A DNA stretch of 64,000 bases from Psychromonas ossibalaenae ATCC BAA-1528 (GCF_000381745.1 NZ_KB906983.1:1-64000); one strand, 5' to 3'; shown: positions 42,344 to 52,665, counted from the first letter of the stretch. Numbers and translations are program-made. The notes: generated from the sequence alone by a model not told the origin.

Positions 42344-44074
42344 TTATTTTTCAGATACTTTACTATTTATATAGTAATCAAACACTAAGCCCTGATCGCT
42401 TATATCAAAGCCCATTTTCATTCGAGCATCGTAATCCATTAGGAACATCGCTTCTTCCGGTAAAGGTTCACCGGTTAATTCAGCTGCCGTGACAATTGGT
42501 GCAAACATTTTCTTAAAATCAAATGAAAAGTTATAAACACCATTCTTACTCAATTTCTCAGAGCTTAGGTTTTCTACTGCTTTTTGGCCTTTCTCTCCAT
42601 TATAGATAACTAAATGATTACCTTTTATGGCTAGTTTCGGTGCAATATTTAACTGTGCAGGAATAGGGAATATGCCGCCAAGTTCGATCGGCTGGCTGGT
42701 GCTGCTTAATTGAATATGCTGGAATTCAGGACTGAACATCTTCATTGAATTAAACAACAGTTCAGGGTTGTCCGAGGAGACGCTAAACAGGGCATCTAAG
42801 TTTTCAATCATGGGGTCACCATTGATCTGACTTATGGTGTAATCAAGCACTGCTGTACTAATCCCTTTAACGCCGTTAGCTACATTAGCCCCCATACTGA
42901 GCATACCGATTGACTCGCCGGACTGGCTTATTTCTGCCTGCAGCTCAGCTAAAGGTGCACAGGTATAAGTCGGGGTCTGCAGATCGCTCCAGATATCGGT
43001 CAGAGAGCCGGCTAACAGGCTGACATCGATTCCCAGTCCCATAGCAAATACATTGTTTTCAACATCTGCAGTGTATTCTGGAATATAACCACGAATTGTT
43101 TTTAATGCATCTAAGACTGCCTGGTTTTTACTTTCAATTATGGTATCCATTTCCAGGGTTGATTCTTTCTTATTAATATCTAAGTTAGTATAACCAAACA
43201 CCGTGCGCGGCCAGTTTTCTGCTATAGAGTTGAAGTCACTGGCGCATTCCGCCGTCTGAATTGCTGCCAGCGGTCTTTCTTCACCGAAGTAAGCTGCTAG
43301 AGAGTCAAGCTGACGAGCCAGCTGGTTACCGTCACTGGTGGTTAAGGCTTTGATGATTTCAATATGATTGATAAAACCGACACTTGCGCTGTCAAAGTTA
43401 TATTTTTTAATTGTTTGTTCAATAACACCTGATTTTGCCAGCGAATCTTCAACTGGTGTTAATCCCAGTGCAGTGCTCAATAATGCTTGGTTGTTGAAAG
43501 AAGTGTTCAGAGTTAGGGTCAGCAGTCCTCTATCCTGAGCAATGATCAGTTCAACTTTCTGCTCATCTGAATCATCACTTAGCTGATATGCGCGGTAATT
43601 TACTGTCTGCAGTGTACCTTTAGTGTGAGTGAAACCTGATTCTAATTCACTTTTGTCCAGTAAATCCCAGACAGCCTGCGGATTTTCTACCTCAATCTTC
43701 ATGACCGGCATTAAACCTAAAGTATAAAAATAGGCGCGCAGTTCTTCAGGAAAACCGAATGTTTTTATCAGCAGGTCAGCATCTTTAATACTGTTTTGAT
43801 AGGTTTTAAAAATATTCAGGAAAAAGTTAACTTTTTCTGTGCTTTCTGCATATAGCTCATCGAACATTTCATCACTGTTCGGAGTGGACATAACGGGAGC
43901 GGATGCAAGGTAGTCTTTGAGCGGAAAAGGTTCAAGCTGGCCGGTAAAAATCGGTGTATCAGCAGGAACGTAGTCGAGTACGTTATACGCTGTAGATGCA
44001 CTTTGCTGATTGATAAAATAGGCTCCGGCTGCTCCGGCTGCCGCTACGGCTGCGATGATTAGTACTTTTTTCAA
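42344..44074 (-). CDS. Conserved exported or membrane-anchored protein of unknown function (TTG start)
   Basis: This is 576 residues from TTG at 44074, which has GGAGGG six nt upstream and opens MKKVLIIAAVAAAGAAGAYF, a signal peptide or N-terminal anchor. The frame is open further upstream, but that part lacks both features. The large mature part is hydrophilic (NVLDYVPADTPIFTGQLEPF, SVGFINHIEIIKALTTSDG, LGIDVSLLAGSLTDIWSDL) and has paired cysteines (AECASDF, YTCAP). No named domain was recognised; it resembles a periplasmic substrate-binding-like or DUF3352-type protein only loosely. It may share a transcript with xni (160 bp upstream). Confidence 0.75.
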   Translation of the reverse strand: MKKVLIIAAVAAAGAAGAYFINQQSASTAYNVLDYVPADTPIFTGQLEPFPLKDYLASAPVMSTPNSDEMFDELYAESTEKVNFFLNIFKTYQNSIKDADLLIKTFGFPEELRAYFYTLGLMPVMKIEVENPQAVWDLLDKSELESGFTHTKGTLQTVNYRAYQLSDDSDEQKVELIIAQDRGLLTLTLNTSFNNQALLSTALGLTPVEDSLAKSGVIEQTIKKYNFDSASVGFINHIEIIKALTTSDGNQLARQLDSLAAYFGEERPLAAIQTAECASDFNSIAENWPRTVFGYTNLDINKKESTLEMDTIIESKNQAVLDALKTIRGYIPEYTADVENNVFAMGLGIDVSLLAGSLTDIWSDLQTPTYTCAPLAELQAEISQSGESIGMLSMGANVANGVKGISTAVLDYTISQINGDPMIENLDALFSVSSDNPELLFNSMKMFSPEFQHIQLSSTSQPIELGGIFPIPAQLNIAPKLAIKGNHLVIYNGEKGQKAVENLSSEKLSKNGVYNFSFDFKKMFAPIVTAAELTGEPLPEEAMFLMDYDARMKMGFDISDQGLVFDYYINSKVSEK

Positions 44075-44234
44075 GTGATTCCCTCCAGTAGGTAATATAA
44101 TGCCGGCCTTATTTTTTATTAGCCTCTCTGCGAGCAGGGCTTTATTACACTGCTGCAGAATTATTTTACCTAAAAGGCAGGTAATGGCCATTTAAAAGTT
44201 ATGTTTTTATGATTTAATGTTGTGCCGTCACTGT

Positions 44235-45023
44235 TTAAGGCTTTTTGGGAGTATAACGCAGATCCTTAAGATTAAACCCCAGTTGGATATGTTTTTTTAA
44301 TGTCACCAGCTGTTTGGCTAGTAATGCTGGTTTTTGTGATGTCAGCAGCTTAGTTAAACGCTTATCCTGCAGATTCTCCGGCTGTTTGAACATATTGTCT
44401 AAGCAGTTAAACTGCTGCAGTAGTGTTAATGCTCCTTTGGCCCCTATTCCTTCTACGCCTTTGATAGCACTGCTGGAAATTCCGGTAATAGCCCAGTAGT
44501 CGCATAGCTGCCCGGCAGATAAGCCCATTTTATTTAATACTCTGTGCTGATCCGTATAACTGTTGGTAAAGTAGTCATAAATAATAATTTGTGAATTAAG
44601 CAGCTGATAGAAACCTTTGTCAGTAGAAACGATAATACAGCGTTGTTTTTTCTGAGCGACTTTATCAGCAAGGGTGGCGATTAAATCATCTGCTTCGTCA
44701 GTTTCTGTTACTAAGGAATCTACGCCTAATTCAAAAAACAGATCTTGAATCTGATTTAAGCTTTGTTTTAACAGTTCTGGAACGGGTTTTCGTCCCTGTT
44801 TATATTCAGGGTAAATCTGATGGCGCCAGCTTGGGGCATGATTATCAAAAACACAGATAACATGGCTGGGCTGATGTATCTGCAGTAATTTTTTCAGTGC
44901 ATTACATGCTGTTGTCTGCGCGGCAATCACTGCCGCCTGTGTCTGGCCAAGCTGTTTTTCCTGCACAGCATAGATACGGCGGATAAGGTTCATCGCATCG
45001 ATAATTAAGAGGGTAGATGTCAT
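44235..45023 (-). CDS. xni: Flap endonuclease Xni (ExoIX)
   Basis: This is 262 residues (E. coli Xni 251). It is a 5'-nuclease homologous to the N-terminal domain of Pol I. Signatures are LLIIDAMNLIRRIYAV, VCVFDNHAPSWRHQIYPEYKQGRKPVPE, TDEADDLIATLA, IIVSTDKGFYQLL and the helix-hairpin-helix KGVEGIGAKGALTLLQQF. Some metal-site aspartates of full FEN nucleases are absent in this family. It sits beside ppnN, as in E. coli-type neighbourhoods, 89 bp downstream of it on the same strand. Confidence 0.93.
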   Translation of the reverse strand: MTSTLLIIDAMNLIRRIYAVQEKQLGQTQAAVIAAQTTACNALKKLLQIHQPSHVICVFDNHAPSWRHQIYPEYKQGRKPVPELLKQSLNQIQDLFFELGVDSLVTETDEADDLIATLADKVAQKKQRCIIVSTDKGFYQLLNSQIIIYDYFTNSYTDQHRVLNKMGLSAGQLCDYWAITGISSSAIKGVEGIGAKGALTLLQQFNCLDNMFKQPENLQDKRLTKLLTSQKPALLAKQLVTLKKHIQLGFNLKDLRYTPKKP

Positions 45024-45072
45024 GTCAGCAGATAATATTATTAATAAAGAAAAGAAAGTATTATATGCCTAA

Positions 45073-45100
45073 ACGGTCTGAAGTGTTATGTTCAGACCGT
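45073..45100 (-). terminator. Hairpin between ppnN and xni
   Basis: Perfect 10-bp arms ACGGTCTGAA and TTCAGACCGT with an 8-nt loop, 13 bp after the ppnN stop. On the minus strand it is followed only by TTTAGG, so it may attenuate the transcript without fully stopping it. Confidence 0.55.
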
Positions 45101-45112
45101 ATATAGTTTGTT

Positions 45113-46465
45113 TTAACTGATAATTTTATAGCAGGGGGTATAAACGGTGCCGGGAAGTTTCATGCGCCCCTGTTCAATAAAGCTTTCTAATAAACGGTCA
45201 ACTTTTTCCATTAGTACTTTCTCTCCTTTTATCTCAAAGGGGCCGAATTCTTCAATGGACTTGATACCGTCATCTTTTACATTACCGCCGACAATACCGG
45301 AAAAAACACGGCGCAAATTAGAAGCGAGTTCCTCAGTCGGCTGCTCACTGTGCAGTACTAAGTTAGACATGTTTTCATGGTTAGGAATGAACGGCTGCTG
45401 AAAGGGCTCATCAATTTTCAAAGACCAGTTATATGAAAAAGCATCACCGATTGCCCGCCGGTATTCAGTCACTTTTGTCATTGATTTTTTAACGGTCTGC
45501 GCCACTAAAGGGGCATTCGCAATAATAATTTGATAGTGCTGGCGCGCCTCTTCACCAAGGGTATCGCTGATAAACTGATCGATTGCCTGGAAATAGGCTC
45601 TGCTGTTTTCCGGGCCGGTTAAAATAATAGGTAACGGCTGACGTTTATTTTCTGGGTGCATCATGATTCCCAGAATATAAAGCAGTTCTTCCGCAGTTCC
45701 CGGACCGCCTGGAAAAATAACCACACTGTGTGCAATACGTACAAAACCTTCAAGACGTTTTTCAATATCGGGTAAGATAACTAATTCATTAACAATAGGA
45801 TTCGGCGGTTCGGCTGCTATGATGCCTGGCTCGGTAAGGCCGATATAACGCCCGCCGCTTACCCGCTGTTTAGCGTGTCCGATTGTCGCTCCTTTCATCG
45901 GCCCTTCCATGGCTCCCGGGCCACAGCCTGTACATATATTGAGTGCCCTGAGCCCTAGCTGGCTGCCGACTTCACGTGTATAGTAAAATTCCTCATTATC
46001 AATTGAGTGTCCGCCCCAGCAGACCACCACATTAGGCTCTCCGCCTGGTTTGAGAATATTAGCATTGCGCAGAATTGAAAAAACTAAACTGGTGATCTGG
46101 TCGCTGTCATTCTCATTATACTCTGGAATACGCAGCTGCGAGTTTACATAAAGCAGATCGCGTAAAACGGAAAAAAGATGCTCTTGAATGCCTGTGATCA
46201 GCTCTCCGTCAATAAATGCTTCCTCCGGGGGGTTATGCAGCTCAATTTTTACACCTCTTTCCTGATGTAATACATTAATGTCAAATGTTTTGTATTTTTC
46301 TAGAATCTCTTTACTGCTGTCGGTATGGCTGCCGCAGTTAAGCACAGCCAGTGAGCAGTTACGAAACAGGTGGTAAATATCGGAGGTTGCGCTTTCTTTT
46401 AACTGATTGACTTCGAGTTGAGATAATAAAGCCATACTACCGACCGGATTAATGCTGGTTATCAT
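45113..46465 (-). CDS. ppnN: Nucleotide 5'-monophosphate nucleosidase PpnN (YgdH)
   Basis: This is 450 residues (E. coli 454). The N-terminus [20 protein letters not shown] and [19 protein letters not shown] match YgdH closely. The LOG-like core has the PGGxGTxxE motif as [17 protein letters not shown] and the upstream [16 protein letters not shown]. It hydrolyses purine and pyrimidine monophosphates to base and ribose 5-phosphate and in E. coli is controlled by (p)ppGpp. GGAGAGCC precedes the ATG. A family-A repeat lies about 120 bp upstream. Confidence 0.95.
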   Translation of the reverse strand: MITSINPVGSMALLSQLEVNQLKESATSDIYHLFRNCSLAVLNCGSHTDSSKEILEKYKTFDINVLHQERGVKIELHNPPEEAFIDGELITGIQEHLFSVLRDLLYVNSQLRIPEYNENDSDQITSLVFSILRNANILKPGGEPNVVVCWGGHSIDNEEFYYTREVGSQLGLRALNICTGCGPGAMEGPMKGATIGHAKQRVSGGRYIGLTEPGIIAAEPPNPIVNELVILPDIEKRLEGFVRIAHSVVIFPGGPGTAEELLYILGIMMHPENKRQPLPIILTGPENSRAYFQAIDQFISDTLGEEARQHYQIIIANAPLVAQTVKKSMTKVTEYRRAIGDAFSYNWSLKIDEPFQQPFIPNHENMSNLVLHSEQPTEELASNLRRVFSGIVGGNVKDDGIKSIEEFGPFEIKGEKVLMEKVDRLLESFIEQGRMKLPGTVYTPCYKIIS

Positions 46466-46585
46466 AGGCTCTCCTTGCCGTGAGTTTGAAATAAAAAGAT
46501 GCCGAATTGAGTGTTTAAAAGCTTTACAGCCTGGAAAGTGGCTTATAGAGAGGTAAATAGCAACACAGCATTTCTAACTTATTAG

Positions 46586-46847
46586 TATACCCATATTACT
46601 TCAATATGCTTTGTCAGGCACTAGCTCGGACAGCAGAACAAGGAGCAGCATGAGATAATGGTATTCCCTTTTTGATTGTTGCAACGCAGATCTGGTTTTC
46701 GAGCTAGCGCCCCGTAGGGCAAGACAAACTGCACCAGTCTGCGTTGTTATAAAATTTCTATGTAGAATAACTATACTTCAATTTTATGCCTAGCATCTCG
46801 GCACAGTTTCCCTTGCTGACTTTGCATCTTGAAGTATTATGGGTATA
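46586..46847. repeat. Family-A nested-palindrome miniature repeat, copy 2 (short form)
   Basis: This is 262 bp, bounded by TATACCCATA..CTTCAATATGC and GCATCTTGAAG..GGGTATA. Inner inverted pairs are GGCACTAGCTCGGA with TTCGAGCTAGCGCC, and AACGCAGATCTGGT with ACCAGTCTGCGTT. It lacks the module of about 75 bp present in the other two copies. It has the same orientation as the copy at 52238. It lies between ppnN and a diguanylate cyclase gene. Confidence 0.8.
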
Positions 46848-46900
46848 TATAAGCATAATATAGATATACAGAGTTGCCATTTTATTTTATGGCTGCAGGG

Positions 46901-48358
46901 CTATTGTTTTTCAAAACAGACAACTTGATTGCGGCCGCTGCTCTTGGCGTGGTATAGCGCCTGGTCTGCTCGTTCAAATGCACTGTCTATATCATCTGCA
47001 GGAGTAAAAGTCGTGCAGCCGACAGAAATAGAAATACTGATATTGTTCTTTTTAAATTTAAACGGAATCGTTTTTATTATTTTACACAGTTTTTCAAGAG
47101 TGATTTGTGCTTGTTCTTTGTTTATTTCCGGCAGTAGAAGCGCAAACTCTTCGCCGCCGTAGCGGGCTATAAAGTCGGTATTGCGCAGTGATTTTTGTAA
47201 TGTCTGGGCAATCACATTCAAGACTTTGTCTCCAGCTAAATGCCCGAAACTGTCATTGATTGATTTAAATTTATCAATATCAATAATGGCAATATTAAGC
47301 GGGTGCTGATAACGCTGGTAGCGGGTAAACTCAATCTGAATGCGTTCGCTCCAAGCTGCTCGGTTAGGAATTTTTGTTAAGAAATCCACATGCAGCTGCT
47401 TGCTCTGCTGCTTAAGGGTCTGCTGATAATTTTTAGTTTCGCTCTGCAGCTCTTTTATCTCTCTTACCATTCCTTGAAAACGCTGTCTGACCTGTGTTTC
47501 TTTCTGCTCTTCTTTAGCATTAATCATCTGCTCGACATTCTCGACATATGAGAAAATATGCTTTCTTAGTGCATCCAGATCTGTTGCGTTTTCAGTTTCT
47601 TTTTTAAGCTGGGCAGACTTTTTCTGAATCGATTTAACACAGTTATCCTGCTCGGCAAAGGTTATTTCAGCCTGTTTGATATTGTTGGAGAAATTTAGAT
47701 AAAACTGGGTAAGGCTGTCATTCAGCGTGTATAGAAAGTGACGGGACGAGCGTCGTTCTTCTCGTGTGCTGTCGATAATAATCGCAATAATCGTTAAACA
47801 GTACTGCGGTAGTTCAAGGGGGTTCGTTTCATCGGCTATTTTTCTACGAATGACATCGAGTTGTTTAACATGGGGCTGTGCAATATCTAGATCAAGAATC
47901 AGCTGCTGTAATTCATCACAAACATCTTCAAATTCCGGGGGAACACCAGTACTGTTAGTGTTTTTATTCTTATCTAACTCAATAACAACCCGCTGGTATA
48001 TCTTAATGATATTGGTGAGTTCAGCGTGGTGCTCAGATATTGTATAAGGCTGCTGAATATGTTTTGACTGTTCAATTTTATCATTAATTGAGTCTGATAA
48101 AGTAGACAGCTTCTGCAGCTGCAGCTGCGATTGAGTCACAATTAAACGGCCTTCAGGCAGACTCTCTTCAATAAAAGGATCACTTTCCTGTAACTGATCC
48201 AGACACTCTTCATACAACTCACTGACAGCTTTATCGGAAGGAGTATTGTGCAGTTTTTTTAAGAAGCTTAACTGATACTTGTCAAATGCTTTATCTTGTC
48301 TGGCAGTTCTTTTTAATAACTGTTGCAGCAGCTTTAAAACAGCTATCGGGGCGGTCAT
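46901..48358 (-). CDS. Cytoplasmic diguanylate cyclase (GGDEF)
   Basis: This is 485 residues with no membrane segment. An alpha-helical N-terminal region of about 310 residues (several coiled-coil-like parts, for example QVRQRFQGMVREIKELQSE) precedes a GGDEF domain (about 322-483). The active site is GGEEF in ARYGGEEFALLLPE, and RNTD five residues upstream is an I-site, so it should be active and feedback-inhibited. It lies 91 bp downstream of the TPR/degenerate-GGDEF gene on the same strand and may share its transcript. Confidence 0.9.
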   Translation of the reverse strand: MTAPIAVLKLLQQLLKRTARQDKAFDKYQLSFLKKLHNTPSDKAVSELYEECLDQLQESDPFIEESLPEGRLIVTQSQLQLQKLSTLSDSINDKIEQSKHIQQPYTISEHHAELTNIIKIYQRVVIELDKNKNTNSTGVPPEFEDVCDELQQLILDLDIAQPHVKQLDVIRRKIADETNPLELPQYCLTIIAIIIDSTREERRSSRHFLYTLNDSLTQFYLNFSNNIKQAEITFAEQDNCVKSIQKKSAQLKKETENATDLDALRKHIFSYVENVEQMINAKEEQKETQVRQRFQGMVREIKELQSETKNYQQTLKQQSKQLHVDFLTKIPNRAAWSERIQIEFTRYQRYQHPLNIAIIDIDKFKSINDSFGHLAGDKVLNVIAQTLQKSLRNTDFIARYGGEEFALLLPEINKEQAQITLEKLCKIIKTIPFKFKKNNISISISVGCTTFTPADDIDSAFERADQALYHAKSSGRNQVVCFEKQ

Positions 48359-48449
48359 ATTGTTATTCCATTTTAATTTTTATGTTCTGAATTATCATTA
48401 ACTTTAGTCAGGAGTGCAAGCCTGCCTTTGAAAAGATCACAAAAATGGG

Positions 48450-50690
48450 TTATTTATCGAGTTCTGGCCATTTTATTAGATGATCATTATGGCTGCTGTT
48501 AATTTTGACTATACCTTTCTTGATAGCGGTCTGACCTAATACCCATAAATCTCCATCAAAAAATGCCGGCTGTAAATTATCGATGGCGAACAGCTCAACC
48601 CAGCTGCTTTGCTTTTTAGACTCACGAATCTGACTTGCTCCGAAAAGCGCCAGGCTGCTTAAATTTAAAATGCGGGTCGGGTTGATGGCACGGCTCGCAT
48701 TATTTAAGAACGGGAAAGCCACCAGTCCGATTGAAATAGATTTCTGCAGATTATGCCTTTCGGCAAAAGAGTTAAAAAACTGTTCTATTTTCTGTGCAAA
48801 CAGGGCCGCGTTCTGATGTACTTTCTGTTCACTGATAAAGAGTATCTGATTATCTCTAATTTGAAAAATCCCTACACTGCTGCCGAAATATATCTGCAGT
48901 GCTTCACCGAGTTTCTGTTCAATTTTATCAGCCGCCAGGATACCAAACAGTTCGTTCAAGCTGTTTAAAAAAGGTACATTTACTAAAGCATAAAAGAGCG
49001 GATTGCCACGGTAAAAGTAATTAAAATGATTAGTATCAGTTTGTTGTGACGGAAGTTTGGTACGAATATGAGATGCCAGTTTTTGTCGGGACAATTCATT
49101 CTGCTTCTGAAGCTTTTTATTATTAATTAAAGTATAAAAAAGAGCACATGCGGCCAGGATAAATAATGCAAACAAACTGTAAGTAAAGGCCCGAAAACGG
49201 TTGCTGTTTTTTTGTAATTCTGTATTTTCATTTTCTAACTGCTTCTGCTGCTGCGTTTGTTCAAACAGCTGCAGCTGCTCGGTGATCTGCAGCTGCTGCA
49301 ATCTAAATAAACGTTCTTTTATGCGGTTCTGCAGTGAATGGAAATTTTTAAAGTGCAGAATAGCTTGTTCATGATTGCCGGTTATTTCATAACTTAATGC
49401 CAGCTTTTCAAAGGCTTTTACGCGTAGAGAGTGATACTTTTCAGTTGACAGATATAATACCTTTTCCAGCTGTAAAATAGCTAATGCAGGATCATCATTA
49501 ACTATATTTAACTGCGCAAGCATAAGCAGGCTTTCTATCTGCTGGCGGGGTTTATTAAGCTGGGTAAAGTGGTAACGGGCATTTTGTAAATATTTTTGTG
49601 CTAACTCTAAGTCTTTCTGTTTTGTCTGTTCATTATTATTAGTGGCATAAGTCTGCCCTAATTCAAGAAAGACATGCGCGAGTAAATCACTTTTACTTTT
49701 GTTTTGAACTAATTCCAGGGCATTAAAGAGGTAGATTAAAGCCTGATTATTTTCTTTGTTTTTACGTTTTAAAATCGCTATTTGAATTAAGCTGTCTGCC
49801 TGTTTGATGGTGTTTTTGGTGTTCATATACAGTTCAACACGCTGACTGGCAAAATCTATGGCTCTGCTGAAGCGGTGTTTTTGCTGATACATATCCGCAA
49901 TGCGGGTTTTTACCTCTCCGCTTAACTTTGTAAAGCCTTGTTTGTCGGAGAGTTTGTTCGCAGACATTAAAGATGAAATTGCCAGACGCTGCTGATTGAT
50001 CTGTTCATAATAAATACCGTAATAATATGCCAGCCAGGCCTGCAGTCTGCTGTTCGGATTATTTTTTAATAATTCCTTGGCTTGTTCCAGCGCAATATTA
50101 GCATCACGATACTGATTGCTTTCTATAGATAATTTACTAATGGTAAACAGCAGGTTGATAGACAGATCTGTAGAGCCGTTAAAAGGTGACTGCTGAATTT
50201 TCTGCAGTGCTTCGTGCAGTGCAGACAGTAAAAATTGATTACTAAACTGCGGCCGTTCCTCTTCAGGGATTTCAAGTGCAAGGATATTTAATGTTCTTAT
50301 CCGCGCAGTGAACAGATTCGAACTGCTGAGCAGAGGGGTCAATAACTGCAGAACCTGCGGATACTCTTCAATTTGGGCATAACAGTATGCCATTAATTGA
50401 GTAGGGAAAACGTAGTTTATCTGCAGACCGCTGCTTTTCTGCGAAGCCGCTTCTGTCTGTCCTTCAAGTAAATTCAGTGCGTCGGTCGGTTTATTATCAG
50501 GGTTCTTTACTTTGAGGTAGAGACTGGTTTTTTCAATACAATAATTTGGTGCGCTGAAACGCGCCTGAAAAGCATCTTTCAATGATACGGGAACTTTTGC
50601 ATTACTCAGCTGCTGTGCTAAACCAGCATGGCTGAACAGCACGGCTGCAGAGATTAGCGCCGCGCGAATGTATAAACCAATATATTTCAT
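48450..50690 (-). CDS. TPR-repeat membrane protein with degenerate GGDEF-like domain
   Basis: This is 746 residues with a signal peptide (about 1-25, ending GLAQQ). A long periplasmic array of TPR-like helix pairs follows (about 60-470, for example ARIRTLNILALEIPEEE, KYHSLRVKAFEKLALSYEITGNHEQAILHF). Then come a coiled coil, one TM (FTYSLFALFILAACALFYTLI, near 510) and a cytoplasmic GGDEF-like domain (about 560-700). In it the GGDEF signature is replaced by an IRDNQILFIS-type strand, so it is catalytically dead and could act as a c-di-GMP or protein sensor; this is an inference. The start is 12 bp after the queF stop, and an active cyclase gene follows. Confidence 0.82.
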   Translation of the reverse strand: MKYIGLYIRAALISAAVLFSHAGLAQQLSNAKVPVSLKDAFQARFSAPNYCIEKTSLYLKVKNPDNKPTDALNLLEGQTEAASQKSSGLQINYVFPTQLMAYCYAQIEEYPQVLQLLTPLLSSSNLFTARIRTLNILALEIPEEERPQFSNQFLLSALHEALQKIQQSPFNGSTDLSINLLFTISKLSIESNQYRDANIALEQAKELLKNNPNSRLQAWLAYYYGIYYEQINQQRLAISSLMSANKLSDKQGFTKLSGEVKTRIADMYQQKHRFSRAIDFASQRVELYMNTKNTIKQADSLIQIAILKRKNKENNQALIYLFNALELVQNKSKSDLLAHVFLELGQTYATNNNEQTKQKDLELAQKYLQNARYHFTQLNKPRQQIESLLMLAQLNIVNDDPALAILQLEKVLYLSTEKYHSLRVKAFEKLALSYEITGNHEQAILHFKNFHSLQNRIKERLFRLQQLQITEQLQLFEQTQQQKQLENENTELQKNSNRFRAFTYSLFALFILAACALFYTLINNKKLQKQNELSRQKLASHIRTKLPSQQTDTNHFNYFYRGNPLFYALVNVPFLNSLNELFGILAADKIEQKLGEALQIYFGSSVGIFQIRDNQILFISEQKVHQNAALFAQKIEQFFNSFAERHNLQKSISIGLVAFPFLNNASRAINPTRILNLSSLALFGASQIRESKKQSSWVELFAIDNLQPAFFDGDLWVLGQTAIKKGIVKINSSHNDHLIKWPELDK

Positions 50691-50702
50691 AAAATCCGAT
50701 TG

Positions 50703-51560
50703 TTACTGTCGAAGCAGGCGAACATTATTAATCGTGTTACTTTCTTGTGTTGCGCGCAGCGGGTTGATATCCAAACCGCCTCGGCGAGTATAACGCGCGT
50801 ATACAGAAAGCGAATCTATTTGTGCGAATTTCATGAGGTCACAATAGATCCGTTCTACACACTGCTCATGAAATTCATTATGCTGGCGGAAGGAAATGAG
50901 ATAGCGCAGCAGTTTTTCTCTGTCTAATTTTTTACCTGTGTAGGTGATTTCAACACTTCCCCAGTCCGGCTGACTGGTAATCAAGCAGTTAGACTTTAGC
51001 AGGTGTGAATATAATGTCTCGCTAACCGTTTCTGCTGAGCTGATATCCTGTAGATAACTGGTGGTAAACTGATAGTTATCGATTTCAATATCCAGATCAT
51101 CAATACAGCTGCCGTTAAAAGTACCAAGTTTATCGGCAAACTGATCTAAATTACCGTTCAGCTCAACACAAACCGGTTTGTTCGCACATTTAGAAAGGTC
51201 TGCTGCTAATACTTTCTGTACTTCATCTATCGAGGCAAACTTAGTCTGATTAAAGCTGTTTAAATATAATTTAAATGACTTTGATTCGATTAAGTTATCG
51301 CTGTCGTGCGGAACTTTCACTACACCGACAGCAACAACCGGTTTTCCTTTGCTGTTTAACCAGGAAAGTTCGTAAATATTCCATAAATCAAAACCGACAA
51401 AAGGCAGATTATCGGCACTAAGCTGTAATTCATTGCGGTTTAAACTGCGCGGAACACCTTGAAGTAATGTGCCGTCGTATAAACTTTTGTATTCAGTTTT
51501 TTGACCAAGAGAAAGGTTTTTAAGTGCATCATGCTGATCGTAGAGTGGTTTATTATTCAT
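50703..51560 (-). CDS. queF: NADPH-dependent 7-cyano-7-deazaguanine reductase QueF
   Basis: This is 285 residues, the long two-domain form as in E. coli. It reduces preQ0 to preQ1 in queuosine biosynthesis. The QueF motif is [15 protein letters not shown], and the catalytic Cys is in [17 protein letters not shown]-terminal [15 protein letters not shown] and [14 protein letters not shown] are also typical. It is divergent from syd, as in E. coli, and appears to be the first gene of an operon with the TPR/GGDEF-like gene (12-bp gap). Confidence 0.96.
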   Translation of the reverse strand: MNNKPLYDQHDALKNLSLGQKTEYKSLYDGTLLQGVPRSLNRNELQLSADNLPFVGFDLWNIYELSWLNSKGKPVVAVGVVKVPHDSDNLIESKSFKLYLNSFNQTKFASIDEVQKVLAADLSKCANKPVCVELNGNLDQFADKLGTFNGSCIDDLDIEIDNYQFTTSYLQDISSAETVSETLYSHLLKSNCLITSQPDWGSVEITYTGKKLDREKLLRYLISFRQHNEFHEQCVERIYCDLMKFAQIDSLSVYARYTRRGGLDINPLRATQESNTINNVRLLRQ

Positions 51561-51663
51561 ATTTTTAACTTTTCATTTTATTTAAACAAGACAAGTGTTT
51601 TTGAGTCAGTACAATAAGAGTATCATGGATGTATTGTAACCAAACTATAGAAATATTCGAGCA

Positions 51664-52218
51664 ATGAATCATACTACGCAAACACAATTATTCGATCTTT
51701 TTGAACGACATCAGGCGCTCTGGCAGGAAAAAAAACAGTCATTACCGCAGCTGGACTATGATCCGCAGTGGATTTCTCCATGTCAGGTAGGCGAAGTGCA
51801 CGGAGATAAAATTGCATGGAGTGCATTAAAACATTCGGGCGCTGCTGATCTTAATAATATTGAACTGGCATTAGAAATAAAGCTTCATCCGAGTATTGTT
51901 GACTTGTTCTGCTCTGCTTACAGCGACTGTTTACCCTGTATGTTTCAGGAACACCCGATTGAGCTGATCCAGGTGTGGAATGAAGATGACTTTAAACTGC
52001 TGCAGGAAAATATGATTGCACACTTTATGATGCAGAAACGCTTAAATAAACCTGCTTCTATGTTTATTGCCAGCTGCAGCGATGAGATGCAGATTATTTC
52101 TATATTAAATGACACGGGGCAGGTACAGTTAGAAACCTTAGGTAAGGGGCAGGAAGCTGTTTTAGCGGAAAATCTGGCTGATTTCTTAACGCAGCTGCAG
52201 CCGGTTATTGTTGAGTGA
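51664..52218 (+). CDS. syd: SecY-interacting protein Syd
   Basis: This is 184 residues (E. coli 181). It is a peripheral cytoplasmic protein that binds SecY and may quality-check translocons. Typical stretches are QLFDLFERHQALWQEKKQSLPQ, GEVHGDKIAWSALK, LEIKLHPSIVDLFCSAYSDCLP and EDDFKLLQENMIAHFMMQKRL. It is divergent from queF, as in E. coli. Confidence 0.94.
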   Translation: MNHTTQTQLFDLFERHQALWQEKKQSLPQLDYDPQWISPCQVGEVHGDKIAWSALKHSGAADLNNIELALEIKLHPSIVDLFCSAYSDCLPCMFQEHPIELIQVWNEDDFKLLQENMIAHFMMQKRLNKPASMFIASCSDEMQIISILNDTGQVQLETLGKGQEAVLAENLADFLTQLQPVIVE

Positions 52219-52237
52219 TATCTGCCAGCCGGCGGTT

Positions 52238-52567
52238 AATACCCGTTACCAATCAAAATGCATTTATCAGTCGCTAGCTCGGACACTAAGACAAGGCGCA
52301 ACATGGTGACCTTTCGAGCGATTAACTACGTTAATCCTCTGTCGGTAAGATTAAAATAAAGACTTTAATCTTTAAATGGCTAGTCCTTATCAAATGTTGC
52401 AACGCAGTATTGGTTTTCGAGCTAGCGACCCGCAGGGCAAGCCGTAAGGCAAACATTTTCGTTGTTGTGAAGTCTCGATTTAACCCGTTAGATCTTCACC
52501 TTCACGCCTAGAACCTGTTCACCTCACGACTTGCTGATTTTTGCATCTTGAATGATAACGGGTATAT
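52238..52567. repeat. Family-A nested-palindrome miniature repeat, copy 3
   Basis: This is about 330 bp, bounded by TAATACCCGTTACC and GATAACGGGTATA. The core segments CGCTAGCTCGGAC, GTTGCAACGCAG and TTTTCGAGCTAGCG are shared with the other copies. The module of about 75 bp sits in the left half (52308-52384), whereas in copy 1, once aligned to the same orientation, it sits inverted in the right half. It lies between syd and ubiK. This copy is the most diverged at its ends. Confidence 0.78.
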
Positions 52568-52665
52568 AAGTTTAATGTTATCTTTATCGCTAATAACTTT
52601 TATTTAACATAGAAATTAACCGATGGCAGGTTTACAATACGCCCTCAAATTTAAGGAGCCTAATC

